Source: an uncultured Acidimicrobiales bacterium (GTDB lineage Bacteria; Actinomycetota; Acidimicrobiia; Acidimicrobiales; Aldehydirespiratoraceae). From it: a DNA stretch of 64,000 nt. Both the position numbers and the translations under genes were made by a program. The number at the start of each line of letters is the position of its first letter. Positions within the stretch are counted from its first letter, which is position 1. The notes below the pieces were generated by a model. That model ran no database searches and was not told where the DNA came from. It saw only the letters and a program-made list of their open reading frames with translations. Positions 1 to 8,549 of this stretch are shown piece by piece. The stretch is from NCBI GenBank assembly GCA_905480195.1, contig CAJQPN010000029.1, forward strand, positions 1-64,000, written 5' to 3'.

Positions 1-143
1 TTGATCAAGAGGTTGCCATTCTCGAGCAGGAACGATTCGACCCGGTACTCACGGTCATGAAGGACCGGCACGGCACCCTCGGGCGGACTCGGGAGGATCG
101 AGTCGGTTCGCCAGTCGACATCGGAGGCAATCCATTCGTTCAT
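1..143 (-). CDS. 5' end of a minus-strand protein (possibly DUF2889-like), cut by window edge
   Basis: The minus strand is open from an ATG at 143 to the window edge, giving 47 N-terminal residues beginning MNEWIASDVDWRTDS. The stretch ends in an alternating hydrophilic and hydrophobic segment (EYRVESFLLENGNLLI) typical of a beta-strand-rich domain. It is transcribed away from the synthase-like gene at 221, so the 77 bases between them should hold divergent promoters. The N-terminus loosely recalls DUF2889 proteins, which often sit in acyl-CoA catabolic clusters. That is memory rather than a search, and most of the protein lies outside the window. The reading frame is fairly secure; the function is not. 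Confidence 0.55.
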   Translation of the reverse strand, partial: MNEWIASDVDWRTDSILPSPPEGAVPVLHDREYRVESFLLENGNLLI

Positions 144-220
144 GGATCGCCAACGTAGTTCGACACGGCCCCCGCTCCTGAACGAATCTGTCCATGTCGC
201 GATCGGGTTGGGAGGAATCT

Positions 221-1630
221 GTGACGAGAGGCATCATCGGCTACGGCGTGCACGTGCCGTATTACCGGCTGCAGCGGTCGGCGATCGGGGCTGCGCTCGG
301 CACGGGCGGCGGCAAGGGGACCCGTGCGGTCGCGAGCTACGACGAAGACGCCACGTCGATGTCGGTCGAAGCAGCGCGGGCTGCGCTCCGCTCCTTCGAC
401 GCACCGATACCCGCTGCGATCTACTTCACGTCGTCGACCCCGCCGTATCTTGACAAAACCAATGCGAACGCGGTTCACGCAGCGCTCAACTACCCCAGTG
501 ATGTTCTCGCCGTTGACATGGTCGGGTCCGTCCGCTCGACCACCGGTGCCGTCACAGCAGCGCTGCACGATCGGCGTCCGATTCTCGTCACCGCCGCTGA
601 CGTGCGCACAGGAAGGCCGGGGAGCAGCGACGAGGCGCAGCTCGGTGACGCTGGCGCAGCGGTGATGATCGGATCCGACGACGATGCCCCCGTCATCGCA
701 GAGTGGATCGGAAGCGCCTCGGCCACCCACGAGTTTCTCGACCGTTGGCGGGCTCCCGGCTGGAACTATTCCCGGGTCTGGGAGGAACGTTTCGGCGAGT
801 CGGTCTACAAACTGCTCGTCGCCGAAGCAGCGACGAAGGCGTTCAAGGACACCGAACGTTCCGCTGCCGATGTCGACAAGGTCGTGGTCAGCGGCCTGCA
901 CGCCCGTTCGGTTCGCAGCGCAGCGGGCGCGGCGGGTGTCGGTGCGGCGCCCACGGCGGAGGACCTCACCCCCACGATCGGTATGACGGGAAACGCTCAC
1001 TCACTGGTCGCGCTAGCCAACGTGCTCGACACTGCACAACCCCACGAGACGATCATGCTGGTCACACTCGCCGACGGATGTGACGTGTCGATCTTTCGCA
1101 CCACCGATGCGATCACCGACTACACATCAGCCAACCCGGTCACAGCCCAGATCGCCGATGGCAACGACGGCCTCGACTACGCGACATTTCTGAGCTGGCG
1201 CGGGTTCCTGGATCGTGAGCCGCCGCGGCGGCCAGACCCGGTTCCTCCCGCCGGCCCGCCGTCGGAGCGCAACGTTGCGTGGAAGTTCGCCTTGGTGGGC
1301 TCACGCGACCGGTCGACGGGAGCGGTTCATCTGCCGCCCCAGCGAGTATCGGTGAAAGGCGGTGCCGTCGATGACATGGAGATGGTCCCGATGGCCGAGA
1401 TCGAGGCCACGGTCGCCACCTATACGATCGACCGGCTCGCCTACTCGCCGTCACCGCCCACGATCGCTGTCGTGATCGACTTCGACGGTGGAGGACGTTT
1501 CACCTCCGAGCTCACCGACGCCGATCCCGATGAGGTGCACATCGGCCTTCGGGTTCGCATGACGTTCCGCAACACCCTGACAGCCGATGGTGTGCAGAAC
1601 TACTTTTGGAAAGCAACACCGATTCGTTAG
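221..1630 (+). CDS. HMG-CoA synthase-like thiolase-fold protein fused to a DUF35 OB-fold domain
   Basis: This 469-residue protein has an archaeal-type HMG-CoA synthase/KAS III-like domain (about residues 1-330) and a C-terminal DUF35-type OB-fold (about 350-469). The GTG at 221 is preferred over the ATG at 194 because GGAGG at 211-215 is spaced correctly and the product then starts at the usual TRGIIGYG. Aligned by eye with archaeal HMG-CoA synthases, the catalytic Cys in the motif D-x3-A-C-K-A-G-T is replaced by Val104 (AVDMVGSVRSTTG). The DUF35 part also lacks the usual zinc-ribbon cysteines (GSRDRSTGAVHLPP). A normal Claisen condensation therefore looks impossible. A retro-aldolase or scaffold role with the adjacent thiolase is my inference. 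It lies 9 bases upstream of the thiolase and is probably cotranscribed. Confidence 0.8.
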   Translation: MTRGIIGYGVHVPYYRLQRSAIGAALGTGGGKGTRAVASYDEDATSMSVEAARAALRSFDAPIPAAIYFTSSTPPYLDKTNANAVHAALNYPSDVLAVDMVGSVRSTTGAVTAALHDRRPILVTAADVRTGRPGSSDEAQLGDAGAAVMIGSDDDAPVIAEWIGSASATHEFLDRWRAPGWNYSRVWEERFGESVYKLLVAEAATKAFKDTERSAADVDKVVVSGLHARSVRSAAGAAGVGAAPTAEDLTPTIGMTGNAHSLVALANVLDTAQPHETIMLVTLADGCDVSIFRTTDAITDYTSANPVTAQIADGNDGLDYATFLSWRGFLDREPPRRPDPVPPAGPPSERNVAWKFALVGSRDRSTGAVHLPPQRVSVKGGAVDDMEMVPMAEIEATVATYTIDRLAYSPSPPTIAVVIDFDGGGRFTSELTDADPDEVHIGLRVRMTFRNTLTADGVQNYFWKATPIR

Positions 1631-1639
1631 GAGTCACGC

Positions 1640-2839
1640 ATGGGATCACGCGGGATCAAGGACCAGGTCGCGATCGTCGGGATGGGGTGTACCGAATTCG
1701 GTGAGCACTTCGACCGATCGATCGACGACATGATCATCGAGGCAGCGCATGCCGCTTATGACTCGGCCGGGATCGCGCAGGACGACGTCGATGCGTTCTG
1801 GTTCGGGACGCTCGGCTCGGGCACCTCCGGGCTCACTATCAGCAAGCCACTGAAGATCGATTACAAGCCCGTCACCCGCGTCGAGAACATGTGTGCCACC
1901 GGCTCCGAGGCGTTCCGCAACGCCGCGTATGCCGTGGCGTCGGGGGCGTTCGACGTGGTCGTGGCGCTTGGCGCCGAAAAACTGAAGGACAACGGGATGT
2001 CCGGCCTCGTCGGGGCCCAGCTCCCCGACGATGGCACAAAGACCAACATCACCGCACCGGCATCGTTCTCACTTCTGGCCCCCGCCTACGGCGAGAAGTA
2101 CGGCGTCGATCGCCACACGATGAAAGAGGTCATGACGCGGATCGCGTGGAAGAACCATTTCAACGGCGCGCGAAACCCCCGAGCCCAGTTCCAGAAGGAA
2201 GTGAGCACCGAGACGATCTGCAACGCACCGCTCATCGCCGGCGACCTCGGCATCTTCGATTGCTCCGGTGTGAGCGACGGCGCTGCTGCTGCGGTGCTCG
2301 TGCGGGCTGAAGACGCCCACAAGTACTGTGACAACCCGCTCTACGTGAAGGCGTTGGCTTTCACCTCGGGCCCTGGGGCCGGGCCGCTCGATCCGGACTA
2401 CGACTACACCACCTTCGTCGAAGTCGCCCGCTGTGCCCAGGACGCCTACGAGCAGGCCGGGGTGGCCGACCCCCGAACCGAGATCGCTATGGCTGAGGTT
2501 CATGACTGTTTCACGCCGACCGAGCTCGTATTGATGGAGGATCTCCAGTTCTCGAAGCGGGGCGAGGGGTGGGAGGACGTCCTCGCCGGCACCTTCGATC
2601 TCGATGGAGAGCTGCCGATCAACCCCGACGGCGGCCTGAAGAGCTTCGGACACCCGATCGGTGCGTCGGGGCTGCGGATGCTGTTCGAGTGCTGGCTCCA
2701 GCTGCGCAAGGAGGCTCCACCGGAGCGGCAAATCCTCTCTGTCGACAAAGGCAAGACGCTGGGCATGACCCACAACCTCGGTGGACGCCCTGGCGAATGT
2801 GTGAGCTTTGCTGCGATTGTCGGAAGTGAGCTCGGTTGA
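1640..2839 (+). CDS. SCPx-type thiolase / acetyl-CoA acetyltransferase family protein
   Basis: This 399-residue thiolase-superfamily protein has the length of SCPx/nonspecific lipid-transfer thiolases. It carries the nucleophilic Cys85 (ENMCATGSEA), the EVHDCFT segment, the GHPIGASG motif, and a C-terminal HNLGGRPGECVS segment with a second Cys. Such enzymes cleave 3-oxoacyl-CoA in beta-oxidation, commonly for branched or sterol side chains. The start follows an AGGAG site. The upstream gene supplies a DUF35 domain, the usual partner of this thiolase class, so a complex is plausible. The stop codon overlaps the P450 start (TGATG). Confidence 0.9.
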   Translation: MGSRGIKDQVAIVGMGCTEFGEHFDRSIDDMIIEAAHAAYDSAGIAQDDVDAFWFGTLGSGTSGLTISKPLKIDYKPVTRVENMCATGSEAFRNAAYAVASGAFDVVVALGAEKLKDNGMSGLVGAQLPDDGTKTNITAPASFSLLAPAYGEKYGVDRHTMKEVMTRIAWKNHFNGARNPRAQFQKEVSTETICNAPLIAGDLGIFDCSGVSDGAAAAVLVRAEDAHKYCDNPLYVKALAFTSGPGAGPLDPDYDYTTFVEVARCAQDAYEQAGVADPRTEIAMAEVHDCFTPTELVLMEDLQFSKRGEGWEDVLAGTFDLDGELPINPDGGLKSFGHPIGASGLRMLFECWLQLRKEAPPERQILSVDKGKTLGMTHNLGGRPGECVSFAAIVGSELG

Positions 2840-4074
2840 TGACCACCGTCGAACCGGTTGAGGACTGGGCCGAGGACTTCGAACTTTTCGACCCCAGCTA
2901 TATCAATGATCCCGCGCCGGTCTGGAAGCAACTGCGGGAGACCGGTTGCCCCTTCGCCCGCACCGAGCGACGCCAGGTCAGCTATCTTCCGGTCACGTTC
3001 GACGGTGTCCGGTCGATTGCCAAAGACAGCGAGACCTGGTCGTCGTTCTCGATTTCGGTCGTGCCCGATATCAGTGCCGAACCCGACCCCGAGCACCGGC
3101 CCGACAACCCCGATCGCATCCGCTCGATCATCGACTCGGACCCACCCCACCACACGCCCGAACGGCAGCTGATGCTGCCGTTCTTTGCGCCGCGGTCGGT
3201 CGAGAAGTACCGGGGCCACACCCAGGAACTCTGTCGTCGCCTCATCCGTGGCTTCATCGAAGACGGTCACGCCGACCTCGCGGATGGGTACGCCCGGCAG
3301 ATCCCGCCCCGCATCATCGCAATGATCCTGGGTATCGACCCAGAGATGGCCGATACCTTCACCGAGTGGGTGCAGGGTTTCCTCGAGATCGGCCAGGTTG
3401 ATGCCGAGGCCCGCAAGTACTACGACGAGAAGATCACCGAGTTCTTCGTCGCCGAGATCGGCGATCGGTTGGAAAACCCTGGTGACGATCTCATTTCAAT
3501 TCTTCTTACGTCGGAGATCGACGGCGAGCCCGTACCGCTCAACGTGATCCAAGGGAACGTGTTCCTCATGCTCGTAGCGGGCATCGATACCACATGGAGT
3601 TCGATCGGCTCTGCGCTGTGGCATCTTGCATCGCATCCCGAAGACCGTCGGCGATTGGTCGAGGAGCCAGAACTGCTTCCGACAGCGATCGAAGAGTTCC
3701 TTCGTGCCTACGCACCGGTCACCATGGCTCGGGTCGCCACGAAAGACACGGTGCTCGGCGATCGGGAGGTCAAGGCGGGTGAGCGCGTAGTGCTGTCGTT
3801 CCCAGCCGCGAACCGCGATCCGGCGATTTTCGAGCATCCCGACGAGGTCATCATCGACCGGCAGCGCAACCGTCATGTGGCATTTGGCTCCGGTATTCAC
3901 CGCTGTGCCGGCTCGAATCTGGCTCGCATGGAAATGACGGTTGCGATCGAGACGTTCCTCCAGATGATCCCCGAGTTCGAACTCACCGACCCCAACGCGG
4001 TGACCTGGGCGGGTGGTCAGGTCCGTGGGCCCCGGCACCTGCCGGTGACGTTCCCGAACCGCAACGCCCTGTAG
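2839..4074 (+). CDS. Cytochrome P450
   Basis: This is a full-length bacterial P450 (411 residues) with the I-helix oxygen-activation motif (LVAGIDTTWSS), the ExxR motif (EFLR) and the heme-Cys loop FGSGIHRCAGSNLARME. No membrane anchor is present, so it should be a soluble class I enzyme that needs a ferredoxin and reductase, neither of which is in the window. The ATG at 2839 overlaps the thiolase stop by one base; a TTG at 2836 is an alternative start. Its position after thiolase-type genes suggests hydroxylation of a lipid or terpenoid substrate that is then degraded as a CoA ester. Substrate unknown. Confidence 0.93.
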   Translation: MTTVEPVEDWAEDFELFDPSYINDPAPVWKQLRETGCPFARTERRQVSYLPVTFDGVRSIAKDSETWSSFSISVVPDISAEPDPEHRPDNPDRIRSIIDSDPPHHTPERQLMLPFFAPRSVEKYRGHTQELCRRLIRGFIEDGHADLADGYARQIPPRIIAMILGIDPEMADTFTEWVQGFLEIGQVDAEARKYYDEKITEFFVAEIGDRLENPGDDLISILLTSEIDGEPVPLNVIQGNVFLMLVAGIDTTWSSIGSALWHLASHPEDRRRLVEEPELLPTAIEEFLRAYAPVTMARVATKDTVLGDREVKAGERVVLSFPAANRDPAIFEHPDEVIIDRQRNRHVAFGSGIHRCAGSNLARMEMTVAIETFLQMIPEFELTDPNAVTWAGGQVRGPRHLPVTFPNRNAL

Positions 4075-4086
4075 CAGAGCCGCACG

Positions 4087-5064
4087 CTAAAAGAGGTTGT
4101 CGCGCGGAGTGTAGGGGGCTTCGAGGAGGGCTTTTTCCTCGTCGGAGAGGTTGACATCGACCGCAGCTACCGCGTCCTCGATGTGCTCGACCTTCGTTGC
4201 ACCGGCGATCGGCGCAGCGACGACAGGATTGGCCATGACCCAGGCGAGCGCGATCTGCGCCATCGGAAGACCCCGAGCGTCAGCGACCTCGGCGACGCGT
4301 TCGACGATCGGGCGATCTCGGTCCTCGGAGAAGCGGCGATCGATGTTCGGGTCGCGCGAACGTCGGACCGTTTCGATCCCCCATGGCCGGGTCAGCAGGC
4401 CGCGAGCGAGCGGGCTCCAGGGAATCGTGCCGATTCCCTGGTCGGCGCACAACGGATGCATCTCTCGCTCCTCCTCGCGCATCAGAAGGGAGTAGTGGTT
4501 CTGCATCGAGATGAACTTGGTCGAATTTGCAAGTTCGGCGGTGTACTGCGCCTTGCTCAGTTGCCACGCCCACATCGACGACGCACCGATGTAGCGGACT
4601 TTTCCCGACCTCACGGCGTCGTCGAGGGCCGCCATCGTTTCCTCGATGGGCGTGCGAGGGTCATACCGATGGATCTGGTAGAGGTCGATGTAGTCGGTGC
4701 CGAGTCGGCGAAGTGAATGCTCGAGCTCCTGCATGATCGCCTTGCGGGACAAGCCGATGCTGTTTCGGCCCCCTTCCTCGGCGCGCATGGGAAAGAAGAC
4801 TTTGGTCGCGAGTACTACGTTGTCGCGGTTGGTCATGTCGCAAAGTGCCCGTCCGACGATCTCCTCGCTGGACCCGGCCGAGTAGGCATTGGCCGTGTCG
4901 AAGAAGTTGATGCCGAGATCGAGTGCCGTGGCGATCATTTCGCGGCTCTCGCTCTCACCGACAGCCCAGTCCTGGCGACCGGGTGACCCTTCGCCGAAGC
5001 CCATACAGCCCAGACAGATCCGAGACACGTCGAGTCCGGATCGGCCGAGGCGGGTGTATCTCAT
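4087..5064 (-). CDS. Aldo/keto reductase
   Basis: This 325-residue NAD(P)H-dependent aldo/keto reductase has the catalytic tetrad in order: Asp and Tyr in FFDTANAYSAGSSE, Lys in VLATKVFFP, and His in LYQIHRYD. The C-terminal cofactor region (AGATKVEHIEDAV) is also present. The YxxGxSE pattern places it with the bacterial AKR11/12-like (YajO-like) enzymes that reduce aldehydes and ketones. It is convergent with the P450 gene, 12 bases apart, with no obvious terminator hairpin between them. The substrate cannot be read from sequence. Confidence 0.9.
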   Translation of the reverse strand: MRYTRLGRSGLDVSRICLGCMGFGEGSPGRQDWAVGESESREMIATALDLGINFFDTANAYSAGSSEEIVGRALCDMTNRDNVVLATKVFFPMRAEEGGRNSIGLSRKAIMQELEHSLRRLGTDYIDLYQIHRYDPRTPIEETMAALDDAVRSGKVRYIGASSMWAWQLSKAQYTAELANSTKFISMQNHYSLLMREEEREMHPLCADQGIGTIPWSPLARGLLTRPWGIETVRRSRDPNIDRRFSEDRDRPIVERVAEVADARGLPMAQIALAWVMANPVVAAPIAGATKVEHIEDAVAAVDVNLSDEEKALLEAPYTPRDNLF

Positions 5065-5102
5065 CGCCGTAGCCTAGTTGGGGCGATGAAGAGGCTTTGG
5101 GG

Positions 5103-6338
5103 GTGACGCAGATCGCTGACACGACCCAGGGTCGTCTGTTCACCCGAGAGTTCCTGATACTGCTCGCCACCGGGACGAGTCTGATGCTCGGTAGCGGTGC
5201 GATCCTCGCCATCCTCCCGGTCTTCGTGGTCGACGAACTCGGCGGCACGGAGCTGACCGCCGGCATCGTGATGGGATCCGCCGCCGTGCCGGCGTTGCTG
5301 AGCCGGGCTTGGCTCGGGCGGATGAGCGATCGTCGCGGCGCTCAACGGCTGGTTTCCCTCGGCGGTGCCGGCACTGCACTCGGGATGGCGCTACTGATTG
5401 CCCTCCCATCGGTAGTGGGGGCCGTACTCGCTCGGCTCGTGATGGGTGCCGGCGGTGCTGCCTTCTTCATCGGAAGCACGGTTCGCGCGATGGAGCTCGC
5501 CCCCGAGGATCGTCGCAGTCAAGCGGCGGCGTTCAACCTCGTGGCGGTGCATATCGGTATGGGGCTCGGGCCGATGGGCGGGGAGTGGGTACTCGGGTGG
5601 AGCGGCTTCGGCGCGGTGTGGTGGACGATCGTCGTGCTCTCGTTCGTGTCGGCTGCGCTGTCGTTGGGCTTGAGTCACCGGCCGGGCGACCCGACGGCCG
5701 AGCCGTCGCCGCTCATCCACCGTGCCTCGATCTTGCCGGGGATCATCACCCTCTGCGGCATCTTCGGTTTCAACGGGTTCATCGTTTTCGCAGCCCTGTA
5801 CTCGGACTCGATCGGCATGAACTCGGTCGGTCCGGTCTTCCTCGTCAGCTCGGGAACGCTGATCGTGACCCGCGCTGTCTTCGGTCGGGTACCCGACATC
5901 CTCGGCCCGGTTCGGGTGGCGAGTTGTGCGCTGGTACTGACCATCCTCGCGACCGTGCTCCTCGCGGTCTGGGCCAGTCCTCTCGGCTTCTTCGTCGGCG
6001 CCGGGCTTGTCGCCCTGGGTCTTTCGCTGCAGTCGCCCTCACTGATGGTCGTGGCGGTCGACGGGGTCAGCGATCGAGAGCGTGGTTCGGCGATGGCCAC
6101 CTACACCGCCTTCTTCGATCTCGCGAATGCGCTGGTCGGTCCGGTCATGGGTCTGCTCGTGACCTGGTCGGGATATCGGCTCGCATTCCTCGTCGCTGCC
6201 GGTGTCGCTGGGCTCGCACTCGTACTCACCCGGGTGCTCCTCGCCCCGCGTTGGTACGCGTCTCATCCACCTCGCGAACGCGGTACGGAGCGTTTGACAA
6301 CGCAAGGTCTGCGTTGGAGATTGCGACCATGGATCTGA
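5103..6338 (+). CDS. MFS transporter (12 TM)
   Basis: The product of about 411 residues has roughly 12 hydrophobic segments and the MFS loop signature GRMSDRRGAQR after TM2. A second-half equivalent (FGRVPDILG) follows later. It is a proton-coupled transporter at the inner membrane. The GTG at 5103 is preferred and a TTG at 5097 is in frame. The 3' end overlaps the acyl-CoA dehydrogenase start by 10 bases, so the transporter, dehydrogenase and enoyl-CoA hydratase form one translationally linked unit. That suggests uptake or export of an acid whose CoA ester is then oxidised. The cargo is unknown. Confidence 0.88.
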   Translation: MTQIADTTQGRLFTREFLILLATGTSLMLGSGAILAILPVFVVDELGGTELTAGIVMGSAAVPALLSRAWLGRMSDRRGAQRLVSLGGAGTALGMALLIALPSVVGAVLARLVMGAGGAAFFIGSTVRAMELAPEDRRSQAAAFNLVAVHIGMGLGPMGGEWVLGWSGFGAVWWTIVVLSFVSAALSLGLSHRPGDPTAEPSPLIHRASILPGIITLCGIFGFNGFIVFAALYSDSIGMNSVGPVFLVSSGTLIVTRAVFGRVPDILGPVRVASCALVLTILATVLLAVWASPLGFFVGAGLVALGLSLQSPSLMVVAVDGVSDRERGSAMATYTAFFDLANALVGPVMGLLVTWSGYRLAFLVAAGVAGLALVLTRVLLAPRWYASHPPRERGTERLTTQGLRWRLRPWI

Positions 6339-7582
6339 CCTATCCCGCTGCAGCCGAGACGTTCCGGGAGAAGGTGCGGGCTTTTCTCGACGAGCATCTG
6401 CCGTCGAACTGGGAGGGTGTGGGCGCGCTCCCTCGAGACCAGCGAGGCCCGTTTGTCGAGGAGTGGCGAAAGACACTTCGCGCCGCCAGCCTGCTTGCTC
6501 CGCACTGGCCAGCCGAGTACGGAGGGTCGGGGTTGACGAACCTGGAGCACGTCATCCTGAACGAAGAATTCGCGGCCCGCGGTGTCCCCACGGCCGGCTC
6601 CAACGACGGCTTCAGCATCAGTATGGTCGGCAACACCATCCTGCACTGGGGAACGGAGGAGCAAAGAAATCACTTCATTCCTCGGATCCTCGACGGTGTC
6701 GATGTCTGGTGTCAGGGCTACAGCGAGCCCAACGCCGGTTCCGATCTTGCCAATCTCGGCCTCAAGGCCGAACTCGATGGCGACGAGTGGGTCATCAACG
6801 GTCAGAAAACATGGACCTCTGCGGCCACCACCGCCAACATGATCTTCGCCCTGTGCCGGACCGATCCCGACTCGCCGAAGCACAAGGGCATTTCGTTCCT
6901 TCTCGTACCGATGGACCAGCCCGGCGTGGACGTCCGGCCGATCTTCGACATGGGTGGACAGTCCCATGTCAACGAGGTGTTCTTCGAAGACGCCCGAACC
7001 CCCAGAGAGAATGTGCTCGGTGAGGTCAATGGTGGCTGGGCGGTTGCCAACACCCTGCTCGGGTTCGAACGCGGCGTCGGCGCAACGGTGCAGTACCTCG
7101 CCTTCGAGAAGGAACTCGAGAACTTCATCGAACTCGCCCGGCGCTACGACCGCCTCGGCGACCCCGCAGTCCGGCAGCAGATCGCCAAGTTCCACACCGT
7201 TGTCGAGGTGATGCGGTACCGCGGGTACCAGGTGCTGACCACGTTCCTCGCTGGTGATCGTCCCGGTCCCGAGTCATCGATCAACAAGCTCTGGTGGAGC
7301 GTGTTCCATCAGGAGATCTCGTCAGCGGCGCTCGCCCTCGCCGGTCCTGGTGGCCAGATCGGGTTCGGCGAAGAGACGAGGGGTGGGATCGGTGCGCCGT
7401 CGCTCGGCACACCCAACACGATCGCCAACTGGATGAACACGTTTTTCGTCGCTCGTGCGGGGACGATCTATGCCGGCTCGAGCGAGGTGCAAAAGGGCAT
7501 CATCGGCGAGCGTGTGCTCGGCTTGCCGAAAGAGCCGCGCGCCGATGAGGGGTCGTGGCGCGACACCCAACGGCTCGGCTGA
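6329..7582 (+). CDS. Acyl-CoA dehydrogenase (FadE-type)
   Basis: This 417-residue FAD-dependent acyl-CoA dehydrogenase begins MDLTYPAAAETFREKVR. It has the FAD/substrate signature CQGYSEPNAGSDLANL, the INGQKTWTS segment and a C-terminal IYAGSSEVQKGIIGERVLGLP. The true start is the ATG at 6329, preceded by GGAGA; the same frame stays open far upstream through the MFS gene but that part is not coding. It catalyses alpha,beta-desaturation of an acyl-CoA in the cytoplasm. It overlaps the MFS gene upstream and the hydratase downstream (TGATG). The C-terminal half resembles the actinobacterial FadE enzymes used for non-standard acyl chains. Confidence 0.93.
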   Translation: MDLTYPAAAETFREKVRAFLDEHLPSNWEGVGALPRDQRGPFVEEWRKTLRAASLLAPHWPAEYGGSGLTNLEHVILNEEFAARGVPTAGSNDGFSISMVGNTILHWGTEEQRNHFIPRILDGVDVWCQGYSEPNAGSDLANLGLKAELDGDEWVINGQKTWTSAATTANMIFALCRTDPDSPKHKGISFLLVPMDQPGVDVRPIFDMGGQSHVNEVFFEDARTPRENVLGEVNGGWAVANTLLGFERGVGATVQYLAFEKELENFIELARRYDRLGDPAVRQQIAKFHTVVEVMRYRGYQVLTTFLAGDRPGPESSINKLWWSVFHQEISSAALALAGPGGQIGFGEETRGGIGAPSLGTPNTIANWMNTFFVARAGTIYAGSSEVQKGIIGERVLGLPKEPRADEGSWRDTQRLG

Positions 7583-8382
7583 TGGGTGGTTTCGGGGTCT
7601 TCGGCGACGTCCATGTGAGTGTCGACGATCACTATGTGGCCACGGTCGAGGTCCGTCGCCCACCCAACAACTTCTTCAGCTTGACCCTCATCGAGTCGTT
7701 GGGTGAGGCCTTCCGGGCGATCGACGCCGAGCCGAACGCCCGCGCAGCGCTGTTCTGCTCGGAGGGCAAGCATTTTTGCGCTGGTGCCGACTTCTCATCC
7801 GACGGTGGGTCGATCGATGCCGACATCCGTAACGCCGACGGCTCACCGCGTCACCTGTACGACGCTGCGTTTGACCTGTTCTCCACCCGCACACCTGCAG
7901 TTGCCGCGGTGCAGGGTGCTGCGATCGGTGGTGGTCTCGGTCTCGCATGCTTCGCCGACTTCCGCGTGGCTGCGCCCGAAGCCCGGTTTTCTGCGAACTT
8001 CGCCCGGCTCGGTTTTCATCACGGCTTTGGGTTGTCGGCAACGTTGCCGCCGGTCGTCGGCCAGCAAAAGGCGCTCGAATTGCTCTACACCGGCCGACGT
8101 ATCGACGGCGAGACCGCTCATGCGATCGGCCTCGCCGATCGCCTCGTTCCGCTCGCTGACCTTCGGGTCGAAGCCCACGCACTCGCCGCGGAGATCGCCG
8201 GATCCGCGCCGCTGGCAGTGGCGTCGATCCGGCAGACGATGCGGGGCGATCTCGCAGCGAAGGTGAAGGCGGCAACCGATCGGGAAAAGCACGAGCAGGA
8301 CTGGCTGCAAAGGACCGACGATTGGCGCGAGGGCGTCAGGGCGATGGCTGAACGGCGCCCACCGAACTTCACCGCACGCTGA
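7582..8382 (+). CDS. Enoyl-CoA hydratase/isomerase family protein
   Basis: This 266-residue crotonase-fold protein starts at an ATG that overlaps the dehydrogenase stop. It shows the oxyanion-hole segments HFCAGADFSS (about residue 70) and AAIGGGLGLACFADFRVA (about 115), followed by the usual trimerisation helices. Within the crotonase core the position after GLACFADFRVA reads APEARFSANFARLG; whether both general acid/base glutamates of true hydratases are present is uncertain, so isomerase or lyase activity is possible. It is translationally coupled to the dehydrogenase and probably carries out the next step of the same beta-oxidation sequence. Confidence 0.9.
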   Translation: MGGFGVFGDVHVSVDDHYVATVEVRRPPNNFFSLTLIESLGEAFRAIDAEPNARAALFCSEGKHFCAGADFSSDGGSIDADIRNADGSPRHLYDAAFDLFSTRTPAVAAVQGAAIGGGLGLACFADFRVAAPEARFSANFARLGFHHGFGLSATLPPVVGQQKALELLYTGRRIDGETAHAIGLADRLVPLADLRVEAHALAAEIAGSAPLAVASIRQTMRGDLAAKVKAATDREKHEQDWLQRTDDWREGVRAMAERRPPNFTAR

Positions 8383-8549
8383 TCCTCGGATCTCGTCGAT
8401 CGGGTGCACCGATGCCCAACGGCGATCTACTGACCACGCAAGACAAGTCGGCACTCGTGATCGACGTCACCGGGTGGAGCCCGGCGAGCAAGGGCGGATT
8501 TTCACCCGGCTTGTTCGAGGAGTGATGGTCCGGGTTCGAGCAGCGGAGA

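Noticed and set aside
140-1000. 286-codon minus-strand frame opposite the HMG-CoA-synthase-like gene
   Set aside because: It is low-complexity Arg-rich shadow sequence with no domain, while the plus strand has a recognisable protein and a ribosome site.
5309-6328. Upstream extension of the acyl-CoA dehydrogenase frame to a 757-residue protein
   Set aside because: The added part lies over the MFS transporter in another frame and resembles no protein; dehydrogenase homology begins at the ATG at 6329.
8383-8549. Possible terminator or small gene between the hydratase and the CoxL-like gene
   Set aside because: CCGGGTG and CACCCGG arms occur about 25 bases apart but there is no T-run, and no convincing ORF fits in the 167 bases.
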